NCBI RefSeq assembly: GCF_964204865.1
Contig: NC_135263.1
Span: 17,901,426 to 17,965,425 of the forward strand
DNA: 64,000 nt
Source of the DNA: Styela clava
Lineage: Eukaryota > Chordata > Ascidiacea > Stolidobranchia > Styelidae
Reading direction: 5' to 3'
Part shown: positions 37,036-49,436 of the stretch, in pieces
Layout of the letters: every line of letters begins with the position of its first letter
How positions within the stretch are numbered: position 1 is the stretch's first letter
Translations under genes and position numbers: made by a program
The notes under the pieces: model-generated
Told to the model about the DNA's origin: nothing
Databases searched by the model: none
The model's input: only the letters and a program-made list of their open reading frames with translations

Positions 37036-38730
37036 AGTAAATATTAATGCGTTAAGCGTCCTGATTTTATGTAATTCACCAATCAAGGTAGCATCGAGTA
37101 TCCGTAAGATAGGTAATTATATTGATAAAATGACAATTCATTTTTTTCCTTATTTGCTATATAGATTTTATCAAAAGGAACAAAATTAAAGCGTGTTGCA
37201 CTCTTCAAAGCTTCAAGTCAAATGTTGCTGTATAATATACTATCCAGTGTTATAAAACGTCCAAACCGTGCTTTCATTCTATTTTCGTGGGAACTGTGAA
37301 TGATGTATCAAACGTCTTCTTGACTCATTGTTTTGTTCTTTCCATATATGTTTACATTATATCAAGTTCAATTGTAAATTCTTTATGCAATGGCAATTGG
37401 CACAACTCTCAAATATGAGCCCACAAAGTATAGAATAGCACTTGCAGACGCGTTCGGGTTTTCATATCAATCGTTCGTTTGTGGTTTTAAACTTTTAATA
37501 TTCACAATGTATTAAAATGTATGTGTGAGAATGAAGTGTGCCAGTTTGGCAGGAATGAAGCAAGCAAATATTTAAGCATTTTAACAGACTTGATTATTTT
37601 CGATCATTTTCCTGCCATCTACGGGTCACAATGAAACTATTTCAATTGTTATTTTAATTCTTGACTAAATAATTTTTTCAAAACTCGGGAACCTTTTATT
37701 ATTGTGTAGAAAAAACCAAGAGAACACAAATCTAATAACCATGTAAACCTGTTTTGCTTTTTTTTTTCACTTCTTATTTCAAAACTCCAAACAGAGAACT
37801 ACGCACAGGATATACGCAAAAAATCATGTGCAGGTTGTGTCTACGAACCCATGTATATTATATATTGCAATAATTACTGCAACAATTTAATTATTTGGAG
37901 GTATTTTATATATTTTTTCTATTATCCATGTAATGATCATACCACAATAGTAATATGACGTTGAAGTGGCGTTGCGATTAGTTTTTGGTTAGCTAAAATC
38001 ATCAGTTTGCGGGTTAGGTCATGTTGCATGTTTATTAAATGTGAACAATTTTACAGTTTAATGTTTACAGTTTTATTTTCATGGAATATGACGAATCTGA
38101 ACAATGAATAATGGTTTCAAGATATAGCTTACAGGTTTATTTTTCTGACTTGTGTGAAATCTGTTTTTAAATTCCATTTTGTAACTTTTTAATAATTCTG
38201 GTATCTATGGTACCGCGTAAGGTAATTGGCAACAACAATTGTATGCTCCATCGACCAGCTCTCAATAGTCCGGTTGACATTCAATGCATCATGAAAAATC
38301 AATGACTCAACTTTCGCTGTGCGAAGTCATACTTGGAATGGATACAGCTTTGAAATTTCCAAATTTTCTTGTGAAGTGATGTCAGTGAGCGAGACACCCG
38401 CATAGATATATATTAGAAACAAAACACATTATTCACCAAAGCCTTGACATGCCATTCATAGTCCATGTAAGTAAAGAAATAGTATTAATTAAACTAGTGG
38501 GCCCATATCGTCATCTAAGATCGTGTTGTCAGGGAGTGCGGGCATTCTTGCTGTCCTGACTCCTGATTTCAAAGATTGGAAGTAGTAGCTTAACTGCTGG
38601 TTTTTATTCTGTGGTCATGGAACAGTTTCTGGTAATATGCCCTTGTTGTCCGCACCGAAACAAGTTTGTCCACCCGCAATATTTGCACAATCTCGTGCCC
38701 AATGACTCATTTGCTAACAGTGGGGAAGCT

Positions 38731-39790
38731 TACACGTGTACGTGAGAAGCTCTCAATTTATACGTTTTGATGGCATTTATAAAGCCGCGCAAGCCGCACA
38801 ATGTGCGAGCCATGAGACTATTTACATTCTATAATTTTTGGGGCAACTGCTTGAACAACCTGTTGGAGCAAGCAAATTCGATAATTTGATCAGCTGCTGT
38901 GATGAACAATGTAAAACGCGTGAATCCAATGGCATGAACAGGCATCATAATACCAATTTGTTGTTTGCCTAAAAATCTTCGTATGATGTCGAAAAGGCCA
39001 AATCCGCTACTCCTAAAAAAGATTTGTCCACACACGGCCAGTATAGATACGCTGAATATTGGCGTCGGACAAATAGTACTAAAAATTAGCTTACACATCT
39101 CATCCAATTGTATCGCAGACAATTGCACTGATAGTTATTTCAACTCATTGCTGATTTGCAATGATCACGGAAATAAACAAGGAAATTAATGCTTGGGGAA
39201 ACTTTCATTAATATTGAGAATTGAGACCAGTAATTTGGCGTTGATGAACCCCAAGCAGTTCAATGCAAAATCGGTTGTTCATTTAATTTGACGAGGTAAT
39301 CAATTGGCATTGTATCGTGGTAATTCGCTCAATTGTAAGAGGTAAGCGGCAGTCACTGACAAATGAGCCTGCTTTAGCGAAAATCAAATTTGTTCGAGGT
39401 AAACACAAGAATAATCCGCTATAGGTGGGTGAACACGTACCACTTCCTTTTGGAAAAAACCTTCAATCTTAATTCTGTACCCATTGAGGTATATAGTACA
39501 CACGTTTTGTGCTTGCTCTCCTGATTCTGTAATGAGTTTTTATGTATTATTTGTTTTCATCAAATATTTTGTCGTCTCTCATGCTGATTATGGAGTCGTA
39601 ATAAACTTATACTTATACACAGGACTGAATAAATAAAGAAATATAAATAGACGTGTGGCCGCAGAATTTCGAAGATGAGGCGACATAATCATTGTTTACT
39701 ATGACATAATGGAGTTCATCTACTACCGGTATCCGAATCGATTGCAAATTCACCGTGATCATCGGTATCGGTTCGTAAACTACAGATCTA
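38731..39790. other. Spacer; one hydrophobic minus-strand ORF, not called
   Basis: The ORF at 39128-38829 (-) opens with GTG rather than ATG and has an in-frame stop two codons further up. Its product is hydrophobic (VHAIGFTRFTLFITAADQ), which could recall a membrane exon, but no splice pair supports it. Nothing else is seen. Confidence 0.3.
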
Positions 39791-39794
39791 ACTG

Positions 39795-40320
39795 TAAAAC
39801 AAGAGAGGTATGCTCAAATATATGGACACGTAGAGTCACATAATTTTGATGACGTCACAGCGAAAAAAAAGTAATAGCCTCCTAGAGAAAATCTTTAACC
39901 ACACCAATTTCAAAGCAATTGGTCCAGTATTCGAAGAAAAAAGCGATTTCTTAAAAACGTGTTGAAGGAGACAAAAAATAATAATAACAACAATTTTGAA
40001 AAGATCGTTATGTCCACTACGTGTCCAACAAGAGAGCTAAGCTCAAATCTATGAACACGTCACAAGGTGTCGCTATTTTTCATTCTGACACATAAAAAAC
40101 GAATCTCTTGAAGTCTACAGGAATTTTTGAAATGAGTAAAAGTAAGAGCCTTCTGGAGAAAAATTCCATCTTTAACTCCTGAAAATTTCAAAGCAATTGC
40201 TCCAGTAAGCGAAGAGAAAAGCGACTTTTTAAAAACGTGTCTAAAAACAATAAGAACAACGAGAACATAATATTGAAACGATCGTTAGGTCCACTTAACG
40301 TGTCCAATAAGATCTTTTCA
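39795..40320 (-). repeat. Dispersed repeat family A, two tandem copies
   Basis: Two head-to-tail copies occur. Each contains TTTCAAAGCAATTG(G/C)TCCAGTA, then an agcga-ttt-ttaaaaacgtg block, an aac-rich run and a gatcgtta-gtccact block. They match 2070-2495. The second ends at about 40310 (cttaacgtgtccaa). Confidence 0.75.
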
Positions 40321-41320
40321 TTTTACTTCATGTCATTCATCAAACATGCACCTCCCACTGTGAAAATTATTGAAAGTGTATTATTTGTACATCATTTTCA
40401 TAGGAAGATGGTGTATGGACTATGGAACATAGGTGGCGAATAGGAAAAACCCAATACAAAAGCGTGATTTTTTCCATATTCTCTGTCTAATTTTTGTATT
40501 TTTGTTTCATTTATCATGCTAACTAAAATAAACTGATTACCTGTAAACTAAAATTATATACAACTGCTGAGTGGATTACATGGGGATTAACTCAACTTCT
40601 TTGGACTTTATTGGTATGTTAGTCGTTGTTTGGACATATATGGATTATATTACCGTAAATTAATGACATCATGGTAATGGTAGGAATTTTGTATTTATTT
40701 GGATTTTTACTCTAATATTGATATATATTGGGGGAATGGGATTTAAATTGAGAAAAAAACATGGAAACGAAAAACTATGTACCTATTTAAAATAAAATGA
40801 TTCGATTCCAAAATATTAATACAAAAATTCCGTTTGGCATTGTAATTTATTTAGCAAAAAAAAACTCTCCCGTGGGAGGGCATAGTCACACATAGAGCAC
40901 GGTACAGTCAGAATGCTTAGTTAAATCCAAAGTGACTATGTTATAGTCACTTTGGTTAAATCAATACGGTACAGGGCTCTGGTTGTTTGCGTTATTATTA
41001 GTAATTATTAGCAAATTATTAGTAGTATTAGTAAAAAATAAATTATCTTATTTATTATTTAAATATTGAAAATTCCACTTTGTTGGAACCATAAAAAAAA
41101 AAAAAAAAGTAAAGGGAACTTGATCAGAAGTACCTACATTTCCTTATAAACTTCAAATTGTATTTTCTGTTTAGATTACGCCAGTACCGGTACCGGTACA
41201 GCAGGTATGAAGACTTACAATAATACTGTTTGTGACGGTACATGTTGAGGCTGTGAGGGGTTAGCTCGAATCATGTGATGTTACCGGTAACGCATGTCAT
41301 ATTTCACCAAAGTTACCCCA
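40321..41320. other. No gene; perfect short palindrome at 40924-40965
   Basis: TCCAAAGTGACTAT, then GTT, then ATAGTCACTTTGG form a nearly perfect hairpin, flanked by taaat on each side. Around it are cacggtacag and atacggtacaggg, which hints at a small inverted-repeat element. The rest is AT-rich with a poly(A) run at about 41092. Confidence 0.5.
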
Positions 41321-41329
41321 GCCCACACT

Positions 41330-41610
41330 CGCTCAGCCCACACTCAGTCTGACGTCAAGGGGTTAACCAACTATTTTACTACTTTATAAACGTTAATACA
41401 TAAAAACTTGGTGGCTATGACAAAATAGAGACCATATTGGATATACACAGCGCAAATGCAATACCAAGCACGGACCAGTTACCCCTAGTATGGCCTGTCA
41501 AAAACGAGTGTGGGCTAGCGTCTCACGAGTGTGGGCTAGCGTCACACGAGTGTGGGCTGGCATCCTACGAGTGTGGGCTAGCGTCACACGAGTGTGGGCT
41601 GGCGTTCTGA
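41330..41610. repeat. 21-bp minisatellite with inverted outlier units
   Basis: Five units of GAGTGTGGGCTAGCGTCACAC lie head to tail at 41506-41610; changes fall mostly in the second half of the unit. Two units in the opposite orientation (AGCCCACACTCG and CAGCCCACACTCAG) sit at about 41336-41362. Because 21 is divisible by three, ORFs run through on both strands (41490-41798 and 41731-41498) as a repeated RVWASVT-type heptad. I regard these as non-coding. Confidence 0.85.
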
Positions 41611-42095
41611 CAGTGTTATACGGTAAGTTAAGGCATCCTAAACGCTCACAGATTACTAACCTACATATATCCACATTCACCTCAGCACCAGAACCTCTCA
41701 GAGTCCGGCAATTGATAGCACAAAATGACACAAATGCCGGGAAAATGATTCCAAATCAACTGAACAATAATATCTCAAACCAGTGTTACCAGATATGACG
41801 GTAAACAAGCCTGAAATTGACCGTCGAAACTCAAAAATAAGAAAATTGAAATCTAAGCTAAGTGTCTGTTCTTTTTATGAGGAAAAATGTAGTTATGAAT
41901 AAACCATAATTGATTTGCACAAATACATCTTGTACAATAAAAAATAAACATGATGAAAACATTTCACCAGCAGATACACATTGTCTCGAAGGCTTTAGAT
42001 GTCGAAATTCAACAGTTCATCGAAAAGAAATCAACAAAATGTTTACCACGGAATTAAATTATCATAATATACAGTATATGATCTTACAAATTTCA

Positions 42096-45000
42096 AAAAA
42101 TTTTATCGTAGAGAAAGACTTCAAATTTAAAATCAAAATTAGCACACTCGACCGTTATCAATATTTTGCGGTAATGGTGATCCACGTCAAATTTCAATTG
42201 TAAATTGAAAATGATCCTATGGTTTGTTCCCCAAAAAATTGAATAGTCTCATTACATAGTATTTCATCTAAAAAATATTGAAAAATAAAAAAATTCTACC
42301 GTCGGGAAAGACTTTAAAATCAAAGTCAAAATTAGCACACTCAACCGTTATCAATATTTCGCGGTAATTGTGTTCCACATCAAATTTCAATTGTAAATTG
42401 AAAATGATCCTATGGTTTGTTCCTCAAAAACTTGAATAGTCATATTACATAGTATTTCATTTAAAAAATATTGAAAAATAAAAAAATTCTACCGTCGGGA
42501 AAGACTTTAAAATTAAAGTCAAAATTAGCACACTCGACCGTTTTCAATATTTCGCGGTAATGGTGTTCCACGTCAAATTTCATTTGTAAATTGAAAATGA
42601 TGCTATGGTTTGTTCCTCAAAAAATTTGATAGTCATTTCACATAGTATTTCATCTAAAATATATTGAAAAATAAAATAATTTTACCGTCGGGAAAGACTT
42701 TAAAATTAAAGTCAAAATTAGCACACTCGACCGTTATCAATATTTCACGGTAATGTTGTTCTACGTCAAATTTCAATTGTAAATTGAAGATGATCCTATG
42801 GTTTGTTCCTCAAAAAATTGGACAGTCATATTACATAATAATTCATCTAAAAAATATCAGAAAATAAAAAAATTCTACCGTCGGGAAAGATTTTAAAATT
42901 AAAGTCAAAATTAGCACACTCAATCGTTATCAATATTTCACGGTAATGGTGTTCTACGTCAAATTTCAATTGTAAATTGGAAATGATCCTATGGTTTGTT
43001 CCTCAAAAAATTTAAGAGTCATATTACATAGTATTTCATCTAAAATATATTGAAAAATAAAAAAAATTTACCGTCGGGAAAGACTTTCAAATTAAAGTCA
43101 AAATTAGCACACTCGACCGTTATCAATATTTCACGGTAATGGTGTTCTACGTCAAATTTTAATTGTAAATTGAAAATGATCCTATGGTTTGTTCCTCAAA
43201 AAATTTAGGAGTCATATTACACAGTAATTCATTTAAAATATATCAGAAAATAAAAAAATTTTACCGTCGGGAAAGACTTTCAAATTAAAGTCAAAATTAG
43301 CACACTCGACCGTTATCAATATTTCACGGTAATGGTGTTCTACGTCAAATTTTAATTGTAAATTGAAAATGATCCTATGGTTTGTTCCTCAAAAAATTTA
43401 AGAGTCATATTACATAGTATTTCATCTAAAATATATTGAAAAATAAAAAAAATTTACCGTCGGGAAAAACTTTAAAATTAAAGTCAAAATTAGCACACTC
43501 GACCGTTATCAAGATTTAACGGTAATGGTGTTCCACGTCAAATTTTAATTGTAAATTGGAAATGATCCTATGGCTTGTTCCTCAAAAAATTTAGGAGTCA
43601 TATTACACAGTAATTCATTTAAAATATATCAGAAAATAAAAAAATTTTACCGTCTGGAAAGACTTTCAAATTAAAGTCAAAATTAGCACACTCGACCGTT
43701 ATCAATATTTCTCGGTAATGGTGTTCCACGTCAAATTTTAATTGTAAATTGAAAATGATCCTATGGTTTGTTCCTCAAAAAATTTAGGAGTCATATTACA
43801 CAGTAATTCATTTAAAATATATCAGAAAATAAAAAAATTTTACCGTCTGGAAAGACTTTCAAATTAAAGTCAAAATTAGCACACTCGACCGTTATCAATA
43901 TTTCACGGTAATGGTGTTCCACGTCAAATTTTAATTGTAAATTGAAAATGATCCTATGGTTTGTTCCTCAAAAAATTTAGGAGTCATATTACACAGTAAT
44001 TCATTTAAAATATATCAGAAAATAAAAAAATTTTACCGTCGGGAAAGATTTTAAAATTAAAGTCAAAATTAGCACACTCAACCGTTATCAATATTTCGCG
44101 GTAATGGTGTTCCACGTCAAATTTTAATTGTAAATTGGAAATGATCCTATGGTTTGTTCCTCAAAAAATTGAATAGTCATATTACATAGTATTTCATCTA
44201 AAAAATATTAAAAAATAAAAAAATTTTACCGTCGGGAAAGACTTTAAAATTAAAGTCAAAATAAGCACAATCGACCGTTTTCAATATTTCGCGGTAATGG
44301 TGTTCCACGTCAAATTTTAATTGTAAATTGAAAATGATCCTATGGTTTGTTCCTCAAAAAATTTAGGAGTCATATTACACAGTATTTTATTTAAAATATA
44401 TCAGAAAATAAAAAAATTTTACCGTCGGGAAAGACTTTCAAATCAAAGTCAAAATTAGCACAGTCGACCGTAATCAATATTTCACGGTAATGGTGTTCTA
44501 CGTCAAATTTCAATTGTAAATTGAAAATGATCTTATGGTTTGTTCCTAAAAAATTTGGATAGTCATATTACATAGTAATTCATCTAAAAAATATCATAAA
44601 ATAAAACAATTCTACCGTCGGGAAAGATTTTAAAATTAAAGTCAAAATTAGCACACTCAACCGTTATCAATATTTCGCGGTAATGGTGTTCCACGTCAAA
44701 TTTTAATTGTAAATTGAAAATGATCTTATGGTTTGTTCCCCAAAAAATTTAATAGTCATATTACATAGTATTTCATTTAAAAAATATTGAAAAATAAAAA
44801 AATTCTACCGTTGGGAAAGCCTTTAAAATTAAAGTCAAAATTAGCACACTCCAACCATTATCAATATTTCGCGGTAATAGTGTTCCACGTCAAATTTCAA
44901 TTGTAAATTGATCCTATGGTTTGTTCCTCAAAAAATTGAATAGTCATATTACATAGTATTTCATCTAAAATATATCAGGAAATAAAAAAAATTTACCGTT

Positions 45001-46340
45001 AGGAAAGATTTCAAAATTAAAGTCAAAATTAGCACACTCAACCATTATCTATATTTCGCGGTAATGGTGTTTTACATTGAAAATGATCCTATGGTTTGTT
45101 CCTCAAAAAATTAAATAATCATTTTACATAATAATTCATCTAAAAAATATCAGAAAATAAAAAAATTTTACCGTCGGGAAAGACTTTAAAATTAAAGTCA
45201 AAATGAGCACACTCAACCGTTTTCAATATTTCGCGGTAATGGTGTTCCACGTCAAATTTTAATTGTAAATTGAAAATGATCCTATGGTTTGTTCCTCAAA
45301 AAATTTAAAAGTCATATTACATAGTATTTCATTTAAAAAATATTGAAAAATAAAAAAATTTTACCGTCGGGAAAGACTTTAAAATTAAAGTCAAAATTAG
45401 CACACTCGACCGTTATCAAGATTTAACGGTAATGGTGTTCCACGTCAAATTTTAATTGTAAATTGAAAATGATCCTATGGTTTGTTCCTCAAAAAATTCA
45501 GGAGTCATATTACACAGTAATTCATTTAAAATATATCAGAAAAAAAAAAATTTTACCGTCGGGAAAGACTTTCAAATTGAAGTCAAAATTAGCGCACTCG
45601 ACCGTTATCAATATTTCACGGTAATGGTGTTCTACGTCAAATTTCAATTGTAAATTGAAACAGATCCTATGGTTTGTTCCTTAAAAAATTGGATAGTCAT
45701 ATCACATAGTAATTCATCTAAAAAATATCTTAAAATAAAAAAATTCTACCGTCGGGAAAAATTTTAAAATTAAAGTCAAAATTAGCACACTCAACCGTTA
45801 TCAATATTTCGCGGTAATGGTGTTCCACGTCAAATTTTAATTGTAAATTGAAAATGATCCTATGGTTTGTTCCTCAAAAAATTAGATAGTTATATTACAT
45901 AGTATTTCATCTAAAAAATATCAAAAAATAAAAAAATTCTACCGTCGGGAAAGACTTTAAAATTGAAGTCAAAACTAACACACTCGACCGTTATCAATAT
46001 TCGCGGTAAAGGTGTTCCACGTCAAATTTCAATTGTAAATTGAAAATGATCCTATGGTTTGTTCCTCAAAAAATTAAATAGTCATTTTACATAGTAATTC
46101 ATCTAAAAAATATCAGAAAATAAAAAAATTCTACCGTCGGGAAAGATTTTAAAATTAAAGTCAAAATTAGCACACTCAACCGTTATCAATATTTCGCGGT
46201 AATGGTGTTCCACGTCAAATTTTAATTGTAAATTGAAAATGATCTTATGGTTTGTTCCTCAAAAAATTGAATAGTCATATTACATGCCATTTCATCTAAA
46301 AAATATAAAAGAATAATACAATTTTACCGTCGGGAAAGAC
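42096..46340. repeat. Satellite array, ~192-bp monomer, about 22 units
   Basis: The block TACCGTCGGGAAAGACTTTA recurs about every 190-194 bases from about 42297 to 46325. Each unit also carries AATTAGCACACTCGACCGTT, a TTTC(G/A)CGGTAATGGTGTTCC block, and TTGTAAATTGAAAATGATCC followed by TATGGTTTGTTCCTC. The first unit (from 42096) is diverged and the last is cut short. Two sequence types are visible. In one, 'catctaaaaaatattgaaaaat' precedes the core. In the other, 'catttaaaatatatcagaaaat' precedes it, followed by gactttcaaat. The second type clusters at 43200-44030. The array contains no ORF of note. Confidence 0.95.
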
Positions 46341-46373
46341 TTTAAAGTTAAAATTTGGACACCCGGTCGGTAT

Positions 46374-46758
46374 TAATATAGTCCGCGACCAAAAAAGGTT
46401 GGAAAACGCTGTAATAGATAGATACTTGATCTTCTTTTTAAAGGGATTTTCAACGCTTACAACTAAAATTGACAAGCATTGGATCTGACTTATATGATTT
46501 AAATAAATGATGAAACATGTACTTAGGGTACAATTACATAATTAAGAAATTTAATGAAAAATAAAAAATACAAATTTTTTGGATGATTGCATTGAGAATG
46601 CGCCTACGGAGATGAGCTTATTGACAGCGGTGAATTTTTTAAATACCCGTGTGCAGTTTTCTCTGCCTATTCAGTTCTCATTCGTTTATGTGTATTACCT
46701 TATTATCGATCGCGATCTGTCTTGAAGATTTCAGTCGAAATAAGGTTGACCACCCCTG
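46374..46758. mobile_element. Two abutting hAT-element ends
   Basis: 46374-46412 matches the right end of the element at 7652-8973 (GCGACCAAAAAAGGTTGG and AACGCTG). 46413-46758 matches 12080-12420 and ends in GGTTGACCACCCCTG, a hAT right terminus. Matching left ends were not found, so these are truncated copies, probably broken when the satellite formed or expanded. Confidence 0.65.
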
Positions 46759-48365
46759 CTATGTAGCTATCATTATCTTTTAAATAGTCATTTTAGGAGG
46801 CAATATCGCGGAGCCAACGTCGATGGTAATTTTTAACAATTCATAACAAATCAAATATTTCGAAATCATTCAAGCGATTTCGTACTTTACAGTCTTCCAA
46901 ATGCAAAATTTTGTTGTTGTCACCGAACAATGAAAATGTAGCGCTTGATACAAATGCGACATTGTAGGATTCGCGAGGCCTTATCATGATCATCTTCTAG
47001 TGATTTGCTCAAACTTGATCTGATTCAGACAGATAAAATTGCGCATACAATTAAAACCTACCGCAAATGCTGTTCAGACTGTAATATTTTAATGACCTCT
47101 CATAGTTCAACACGAAACTGCTATACATAATGTTGATATAATCGAAATCAAGGGTTCTATTCCAGCACCCATTACGCTTGCTAATGCAGTTTTAAGGAGT
47201 CCTATTGGTCTTATGATCTTTTTAAGTCTCTCAAAACAATTGTGACATCCGCGTTAAAGAAATTCAAATCAAATACAACAATATTTACTAAGTGTATTTA
47301 TTGCAACACGATAAGAAAAAGACAATATCATACTTATAAAAAATACCCTCAAAATTTAATTGCCCTCATTTGGCGCAGATATCAATGCAATAACGCTACA
47401 ATATATCTAAAGATTATGCAATAAGTCAAATACCCAAAGTCGATTATCCAAGCGTAAGAAATTTTTTTGATTCAAATTTTATTTTCATCAAGACACATCA
47501 GACCGAGTTCAAGTTTGAATAATAAGCAAAAATCTTTTCTATAAAAGTTATTTACACCGCGATGTTGGAAACAAAAATAATTGATCATGTCAAATGTACA
47601 TCAAGCTATACTCCATAACCACAGTCATATTAACGCCAGATTGGTGGTGTGAATTCAGTTATACAATTTCATATGTAATTGTGCTTCGTACAGTAACATA
47701 TGTTTTACTGTCTTGAAATGAAAATTAGAAATCACTAAACAATCATAGCGTTATTACAGCAAAGATATCACCCAACTTCACTCTTACCAAATCTCTCCAA
47801 CACACCGGGCAAAGAAATTTATAACGTTATTGCAATTTTTATGTATCAATCTCCAGAAATTTGGTATGCAGATTTTGGTTCGAGAAAATTATTTGAAGTT
47901 ACGGTTTCAGATATACATAGCCACATCCATATCAATATACTCTCAATTTAAAAATAGTCTCAAAATGAAATTTGAAAAGAAAGGTGAATTTATCAATATT
48001 CAAAATTATATTATGTGTATTGATTGCTAAATCATTCATATTGGAAATTTGTATAAATATAATTTTCTCATATAAATAAAATAAACCAAATGCGTTAAAA
48101 GTAAATAAATAAAGCATCTAAACATAACCAACTAGAAACGACAAGTCACTAAAAATTCCAGATCCCAATTCCGAAAATATCGTTTCTATTTTTACAGTTT
48201 GGGTAGGAACCCAATGCTATTATGTTAGGATGCCAATTCAGTAATTCAACAAGACTTGAAACGAATAAACTAAAATTTGAATTAGCGCCTTCTTCATGAT
48301 TAGAAAATGTCAAATTACGTTTTTAAAATCGTCGAAATATAATAAATTGTTTTGAATTATAGTCA
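46759..48365. other. No gene seen
   Basis: AT-rich sequence. Short ORFs at 47242-47424, 47830-48030 and 47932-48117 overlap or are Lys/Asn/Ile-rich, as expected by chance at this base composition. Confidence 0.35.
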
Positions 48366-48369
48366 GGGT

Positions 48370-49436
48370 TGTGGACAATTTTACGATCGACTCTGGATCC
48401 GAACTCCGAGTCATTATGAAAATGACTCCTTCTTTACGGCTGGACTAGGGGTGAACAAAATTTATACCTGGAATCTGATTCAATACTCCAACTAATACAC
48501 CGAGTCTTTATAGAAAAGACTTCGGATTTGGCCACGATTCTGAAATTCCCGAAATGTGAGCTTGGAGTCTGAATCCAAATATTATAGAAACAATTACGGC
48601 TTCAACCATGATTTCGGAATTAACAAAATGTGAACTTGGAATCTGACTCGAAATATTAAAGAAACAACACCGGATTTGACCCCGACTTCAAATATTATAG
48701 AAACAACACCGGATTTGACCGCGACTCCGGAATTAACGAAATGTGGACTCTGAATCTGACTCTAAATTTTATAGAAACAACTCCGGCTTTGACTCCGACT
48801 CCGGAATTAACGAAATGTTGACTCCGAATCTGACTCCAAGTATTATAGAAACAACACCGGATTTGATCCCGACTCCGGAATTAACGAAATGTAGACTCTG
48901 AATCTGATTCCAAATATTATAGAAATAACTCCGGCTTTAACGAAATGTGGACTCCGAATCTGACTCCAAAATATTATAGAAACAACATCGGATTTGACCC
49001 CGACTCCGGAATTGACGAAATTTTGACTCTGAATCTGACTCCAAATTTTATAAAAATACCTCCGGCTTTGACTCCGACATTAACGAAATGTGGACTCTGA
49101 ATCTGACTCCAAATAATATAGAAACAACACCGGATTTGATCCCGACTGCGGAGTTAACGAAATTTTTGACTCTGAATCTGACTCCAAATTTTATAAAAAT
49201 AACTCCGGCTTTGACTCCGACTCCGGAATTAACGAAATGTGGACTCTGAATCTGACTCCAAATAATATAGAAACAACATCGGATTTAATCCCGACTCCGG
49301 AATTAACGAAATGTAGACTCTGAATCTGACTCCAAATATTATAGAAACAACACCGTATTTGACCCCGACTCCGGAATTAACGGAATGTAGATTCTGAATC
49401 AAAGCGGTATAGAAGCAACTCCGGCTCCGAGATATA
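48370..49436. repeat. Minisatellite, ~75-bp period, about 13 units
   Basis: Units contain GACTCCGGAATTAACGAAAT, GACTCTGAATCTGACTCCAA and TATAGAAACAACACCGGATT. Spacing is mostly 68-77 bases, with some longer early units (up to about 100) and one short one. The 3' end of the transposase-like gene to the right is fused to the array. Confidence 0.9.

Larger units (their letters stand above)
34170..38730. repeat. Segmental duplication, copy 2 (carries lipocalin gene 2)
   Basis: This is the counterpart of 27100-31685. It begins with array-like sequence (aaagtataatattgattata). It ends around 38730, where the match to the first copy (cagtggggg/catgg) breaks off. Introns and flanks show more substitutions and indels than the exons. 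Confidence 0.88.

Noticed and set aside
41490..41798. RVWASVT repeat protein
   Set aside because: A 21-bp repeat opens several frames on both strands. No start context or splice sites support coding.
42096..46340. CRISPR-like array
   Set aside because: The repeats are ~192-bp monomers without unique spacers, and the window is eukaryotic. It is satellite DNA.
41781..46412. The satellite as filling of one hAT element (CAGTGTT at 41781 to AACGCTG at 46412)
   Set aside because: The left end matches the element at 7652 only over CAGTGTT, and the flanking octamers differ (tctcaaac against taatagat).
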